Positions 60,493-64,000 of a DNA stretch of 64,000 bases are shown here, piece by piece. Below the pieces are notes generated by a model. The model was not told the DNA's origin, made no database searches, and worked only from the letters and a program-made list of their open reading frames with translations. This DNA comes from Marixanthomonas sp. SCSIO 43207. Lineage in GTDB: Bacteria > Bacteroidota > Bacteroidia > Flavobacteriales > Flavobacteriaceae. The stretch covers positions 1,178,001 to 1,242,000 of the forward strand of contig NZ_CP063203.1 of the NCBI RefSeq assembly GCF_019904255.1, written 5' to 3'. Position 1 is the first letter of the stretch. Each line of letters starts with the position of its first letter. Made by a program: the position numbers and the translations under genes.

Positions 60493-60510
60493 TCCTTAAA
60501 TCTTAAAGTT

Positions 60511-62769
60511 ATGCAAGTTGCCGTATCAGTCTTTAATGACTTCATTTATAAGGTTGAGGATAAGCCTTTAGAAAAAATCCTTAATGATATTAAAATAGGT
60601 ACTTATAAAGCCAAAATAAGCGATATAAGAAACCTACTATCTAATGATAATAAAAAGGAAGCAGACCAATTAAAAAAACAATTACAGGCGTTTACAGTAT
60701 CAGGTACTTTTAGTAATGGCAGAAGTATTGGTAAAATTGATACTTACAGCCAATATGTGATTTTGGATATTGATAAACTTTCAGAATCTCAATTAAAAGA
60801 GGTTAAACAAATCACACGTTTAGCACCTTACACTTATGCGTCATTTATCAGTCCTAGTGGCAAAGGCTTAAAAATTATTGTAAAAGTTAGTTCTAATAAA
60901 GAGCGTCACAAAGAAGCCTACAATCAAGTTGTGGCCTATTATGAACAAGCATTAAATATAGGTATTGATACCTCTGGGAGTGATATTTGTCGCTTATGTT
61001 TTATGTCTTATGATGAAGACTGTTTTATCAATTCAAATGCAGATATTTTCGAAGTCAATATAAAATTAGAAGAAGAAAAACCAATTCCAATAAAACAGAA
61101 TAATTCAATAAGTAATGATATTGAAGCCTATATATCTGAAATAGAAAAAACAGCAACTGATATAACGGGAAATTATGAAACTTGGCGAAATTTAGGTTTT
61201 GCAATTTCAGAAGAATATGGAGAAACAGGAAGAGATTACTATCACAGAATTAGCAGATTTTATATTAAGTACAATTATCAAGAATGCGATAAACAATACA
61301 CCAATTGTTTAAAAGCGAAAGGTACAGGAATCAATATTTCAACGTTTTACTATATGGCTCACCAAAATAATATCAAACCATATAATGAACTTTTTGAAGA
61401 AGAAGTATTTATACATAAAGAAGAAACTAATTCAGTGAAGTATTCAGATAGTCCAACATTCTCAACTTCCTTAATTCCTCAACTTCCGCAATTCCTTCAA
61501 CAAGTAGTTAAACATACAAAAACAGACAAGGAAAAAGATATAATAATATTAGGTGCTATAACAGCTATAAGTGCTTGTTTACCTAAAATATACGGTATCT
61601 ATGATGGCGATAAAGTATATTCTAATTTGTATTTATTTGTAACAGCGGCAGCAGCTTCAGGTAAAGGTAAACTAAAATTTTGTAAAAGACTGGTTTATAA
61701 AATTCACAAAGCAATGCGTGAAGAAGCTAAACTAATGGAGGCAGAATATGATGCAGAATTAGCGCAATACAACAAGAACAAAGCGAAAGATGAAAACTTA
61801 AAGAAACCTCAAAAACCACCTATTAGAATGTTGTTTATTCCAGCAAATAATAGTTCAACTGGTATGTTTCAATTATTGTATGATAGTAAAGGTAGAGGGC
61901 TAATTTTTGAAACCGAAGCAGATACATTAGCAAAAAACTTTAAAACAGATTATGGCGATTATTCTGATGGTTTTAGAAATGCCTTTCATCACGAAACAAT
62001 AAAATATTTTCGTAGAACAGATAGAGAATATGTAGAGATTGAAGAGCCTTGTTTGTCTTGTGCATTAACAGGAACACCAAAACAAGTTTTGGCGTTAATG
62101 CCAAATGCTGAAAATGGTTTATTCAGTCGCTTTATGTTTTATCAAATGCCTACAAGTACTACTTGGAAAAACGTTTTTGCTATTAATACTAAAAAGGGTT
62201 TAAATGAGTATTACGATCAATTGGGCAATGAATTTTATGAGCTATACAGACAACTAATCACAAATACTGAAATTCAGTTTTCATATACAGAAGAACAGCA
62301 AGAAATATTTAATCAATTTTTTTCAAAAATAAATTTATACTATCTTAATGTAAATCCCATTGAGTATAATTCTTCTATTAAAAGAATGGGTATTATAGCG
62401 TTTAGAATTAGTATGATTTTAACCGTTTTAAGAATATTGGAAACAGGAGATATTTCAAATCCTTTGTATTGTTCTGATGAAGATTTTCAATCTACATTAA
62501 CTATAGTAAAAGCCTTAATAAAACATAGTAGCAAAGTGTATTCTAGTTTACCGGTTGATAAAACAGCTATAAACTACAAGAACAAAAAAGAACAATTTAT
62601 AGATAGTTTACCATTACGTTTTTCTACACAAGATTATATTAGTTATGCATCTAAATTAGATATTACTCAAAAAACAGCAGAGCGTTACATTACTAATCTT
62701 TGTAAAACCAAATTTTTATTAAGAGAATCACAAGGTAATTACTACAATCCATCAAAAGAAGTAAAGTGA
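60511..62769 (+). CDS. VirE_N/PriCT-2/DUF3987 primase-helicase-like protein
   Basis: 752 residues. N-terminal BT4734/VirE_N domain (YSQYVILDIDKLSESQL, SFISPSGKGLKIIVKV, GSDICRLCFMSYDED). PriCT-2-like middle near 210-265 (YETWRNLGFAISEEYGETGR). DUF3987 from about 330, with a P-loop-like VTAAAASGKGKLKF. Such proteins prime and unwind mobile element DNA. It starts 18 bases after the HTH gene, so the two are in one operon. Confidence 0.85.
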   Translation: MQVAVSVFNDFIYKVEDKPLEKILNDIKIGTYKAKISDIRNLLSNDNKKEADQLKKQLQAFTVSGTFSNGRSIGKIDTYSQYVILDIDKLSESQLKEVKQITRLAPYTYASFISPSGKGLKIIVKVSSNKERHKEAYNQVVAYYEQALNIGIDTSGSDICRLCFMSYDEDCFINSNADIFEVNIKLEEEKPIPIKQNNSISNDIEAYISEIEKTATDITGNYETWRNLGFAISEEYGETGRDYYHRISRFYIKYNYQECDKQYTNCLKAKGTGINISTFYYMAHQNNIKPYNELFEEEVFIHKEETNSVKYSDSPTFSTSLIPQLPQFLQQVVKHTKTDKEKDIIILGAITAISACLPKIYGIYDGDKVYSNLYLFVTAAAASGKGKLKFCKRLVYKIHKAMREEAKLMEAEYDAELAQYNKNKAKDENLKKPQKPPIRMLFIPANNSSTGMFQLLYDSKGRGLIFETEADTLAKNFKTDYGDYSDGFRNAFHHETIKYFRRTDREYVEIEEPCLSCALTGTPKQVLALMPNAENGLFSRFMFYQMPTSTTWKNVFAINTKKGLNEYYDQLGNEFYELYRQLITNTEIQFSYTEEQQEIFNQFFSKINLYYLNVNPIEYNSSIKRMGIIAFRISMILTVLRILETGDISNPLYCSDEDFQSTLTIVKALIKHSSKVYSSLPVDKTAINYKNKKEQFIDSLPLRFSTQDYISYASKLDITQKTAERYITNLCKTKFLLRESQGNYYNPSKEVK

Positions 62770-62807
62770 GGGTTTGAGGGTTTTGAGGCTGTTCAGTCTT
62801 TCTTCCC

Positions 62808-64000
62808 TCAAATTTTTTCCATAATTATAATAAATTCATTTACCATTGTTGTAACATTCGCACCTTTTTTATTGCTAGGGCTTGTTTTATTTGGCATTCT
62901 TTTATTTGGTATGCTTCTTACAAAAGTATCAATATGTTTAAAGTCATTTGCTTCAAATGCCTCTATAGTAAAATAATCTAAAGGTATCTGCACACCTTTT
63001 ACATTTCTGTTTCCAACAACATAGCAAATTCTACCTTCTTTTCTTATCGCTTTAGAAACATTAGTTATAGATTTATAATAATCATCCAAAAAAGAAAGGA
63101 CTTCATAATATCTTTTTTCGTCTATCGCTTTTATTTCTTTTAACTCATTCTTGATAGATTCTGTTTTTAATGTAAAATCTTTTATTTTCGTTCCCCCCAT
63201 TAAGAGATTATCTATTTTTTTTGCATTTTCAAATTTAAACCATTCGTTAGCCCATCTTGAAAATTGTCCATAAGCAACAGTAGTTTTAGAATCACCATAA
63301 GGTGGTGATGTTACCACTAAATCAACACTACCTTCTTTAATATAATGTTTGGGTATTTCATTTACTGTATTAAAATCTGCAATTACTACTTTACTTTTAT
63401 TGTTTATTTTATTGAAGTCTTCTAATCCTTTTATATTTCTTTCTATTTTATTTATAAATAACTTAAAGGTTTGAGGGTTGTGTAAGTGTAGTTTTTCTTT
63501 TGCTATTCTATATCGTTTAAACTCACCATTCCTTGTATAGGAAACCTCTCTAACACACTCTGAAAGAGCTAACAAAAAGAAATCTCTAATTGTTTCAGGG
63601 TATGTGTTTATAATATTAGTTAAATAATATAACTCTTCAGCATTTTCTTTACTATACCAAAAATCTACATTTGTAATATGGTCTAAATCTACATTTTCAG
63701 GGCGTTTGTAATTTTCTATTGCGTTTATTGTTTTTGAAAAGTATTTTTCAATAAGACCCTCGTTAAAGTTTGTTGTTTTGACAGAAGAAATAAATCTTGC
63801 TAATGGATTTAAATCAGTTCCAATTGCATTTATCCCTTGTATTTTAGCTTCAACTAAAGTGGTTCCAGACCCCATATAAGGGTCAAGTATATTTTCAAGT
63901 TTACCTTTTGGTTTATAATCTTGTATTAATTTTCTAGCTATTTGTGGTATCATCATAGCAGGATATGTATGATAAGAATGCGTGTACTCTTTAGTGTCAC
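62808..64000 (-). CDS. DNA methyltransferase, 5' part cut by window end
   Basis: The frame stays open to base 64000 (TKEYTHSYHTYPAMMIPQIA at the edge), so the ATG at 63956 is internal and the N-terminus is outside. Motif I DPYMGSGTTLVEA and motif IV VTSPPYGDS are present, in the order seen in alpha/beta N4 or N6 methylases whose motif IV lies after motif I. It may be a restriction-modification partner; no endonuclease is in view. Convergent with the DUF3987 gene. Confidence 0.85.
   Translation of the reverse strand, partial: DTKEYTHSYHTYPAMMIPQIARKLIQDYKPKGKLENILDPYMGSGTTLVEAKIQGINAIGTDLNPLARFISSVKTTNFNEGLIEKYFSKTINAIENYKRPENVDLDHITNVDFWYSKENAEELYYLTNIINTYPETIRDFFLLALSECVREVSYTRNGEFKRYRIAKEKLHLHNPQTFKLFINKIERNIKGLEDFNKINNKSKVVIADFNTVNEIPKHYIKEGSVDLVVTSPPYGDSKTTVAYGQFSRWANEWFKFENAKKIDNLLMGGTKIKDFTLKTESIKNELKEIKAIDEKRYYEVLSFLDDYYKSITNVSKAIRKEGRICYVVGNRNVKGVQIPLDYFTIEAFEANDFKHIDTFVRSIPNKRMPNKTSPSNKKGANVTTMVNEFIIIMEKI

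Larger units (their letters stand above)
57371..64000 (+). mobile_element. Integrative island, left part (continues beyond the window)
   Basis: Tyrosine integrase, unknown Cys-rich protein, excisionase-like HTH, VirE_N/DUF3987 primase-like protein and a DNA methyltransferase, the usual first genes of Bacteroidota integrative elements. The right end and the att repeat are outside the window. Confidence 0.75.

Overview
The window is chromosomal DNA of a marine-type member of the Flavobacteriaceae (Bacteroidota). The evidence is the low GC, the mutY-ssb-gldE-gldD gliding-motility neighbourhood, L21 with a flavobacterial C-terminal extension, a COX24-type 30-residue basic ribosomal protein, DUF4199/DUF4230 proteins and TAnnTTTG promoters. 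No rRNA, tRNA or CRISPR array was found.

Positions 1-37,800 are ordinary core genome. They hold recX, an RNase E/G, HU, mutY, ssb, gldE, gldD, rplU-rpmA, ahcY, a phosphopantetheinyl transferase next to a PcrB-type prenylglyceryl-phosphate synthase, and hemW. These are followed by a cyclase/DUF4230/transglutaminase run, a membrane MutS-like ATPase with a YdjM-like hydrolase, DUF547, a TIGR04283 glycosyltransferase, hemerythrin and a GH113-like hydrolase. Next come a flavoprotein paired with a membrane polyferredoxin, two GT2 glycosyltransferases, an AraC regulator divergent from aldehyde dehydrogenase plus DUF779, an M28 peptidase, a TolB-like propeller, a GT87-like membrane mannosyltransferase and DUF5694.

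Positions 37,853-57,370 are a different world: a run of minus-strand genes (lipoproteins, small membrane proteins, a serine hydrolase with AraC, an alpha/beta hydrolase with LytTR, unknowns). They are separated by eleven copies, plus one half copy, of a 137-210 bp imperfect palindrome. The palindrome starts CAACGGTCTCGTATAACCG and ends near GGTTATACATTGTTG. For most units the few bases just 5' and 3' of the gene are reverse complements of each other and differ from unit to unit. Canonical integron cassettes carry this signature (R''/R' arms of attC). I read the region as an integron-like cassette array (CALIN-like) with non-canonical attC-like sites. A tyrosine recombinase lies just beyond the array head and is divergent from it, as intI is in integrons. 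By architecture, however, it is a Bacteroidota island integrase, not IntI.

Inside the array one very large unit (47,573-56,126) carries a four-gene overlapping operon: an Upf1-like SF1 helicase, a protein with a C-terminal PIN nuclease domain, a DUF1257(Ycf35)-DUF2997-like fusion, and a Ycf46-like AAA+ ATPase. I know no named system with this composition. It is the best candidate here for an undescribed nucleic-acid-targeting or conflict system.

Positions 57,371-64,000 are the left part of an integrative island: integrase, an unknown Cys-rich protein, a small HTH (excisionase-like) protein, a VirE_N/DUF3987 primase-helicase-like protein, and a DNA methyltransferase cut by the window edge.
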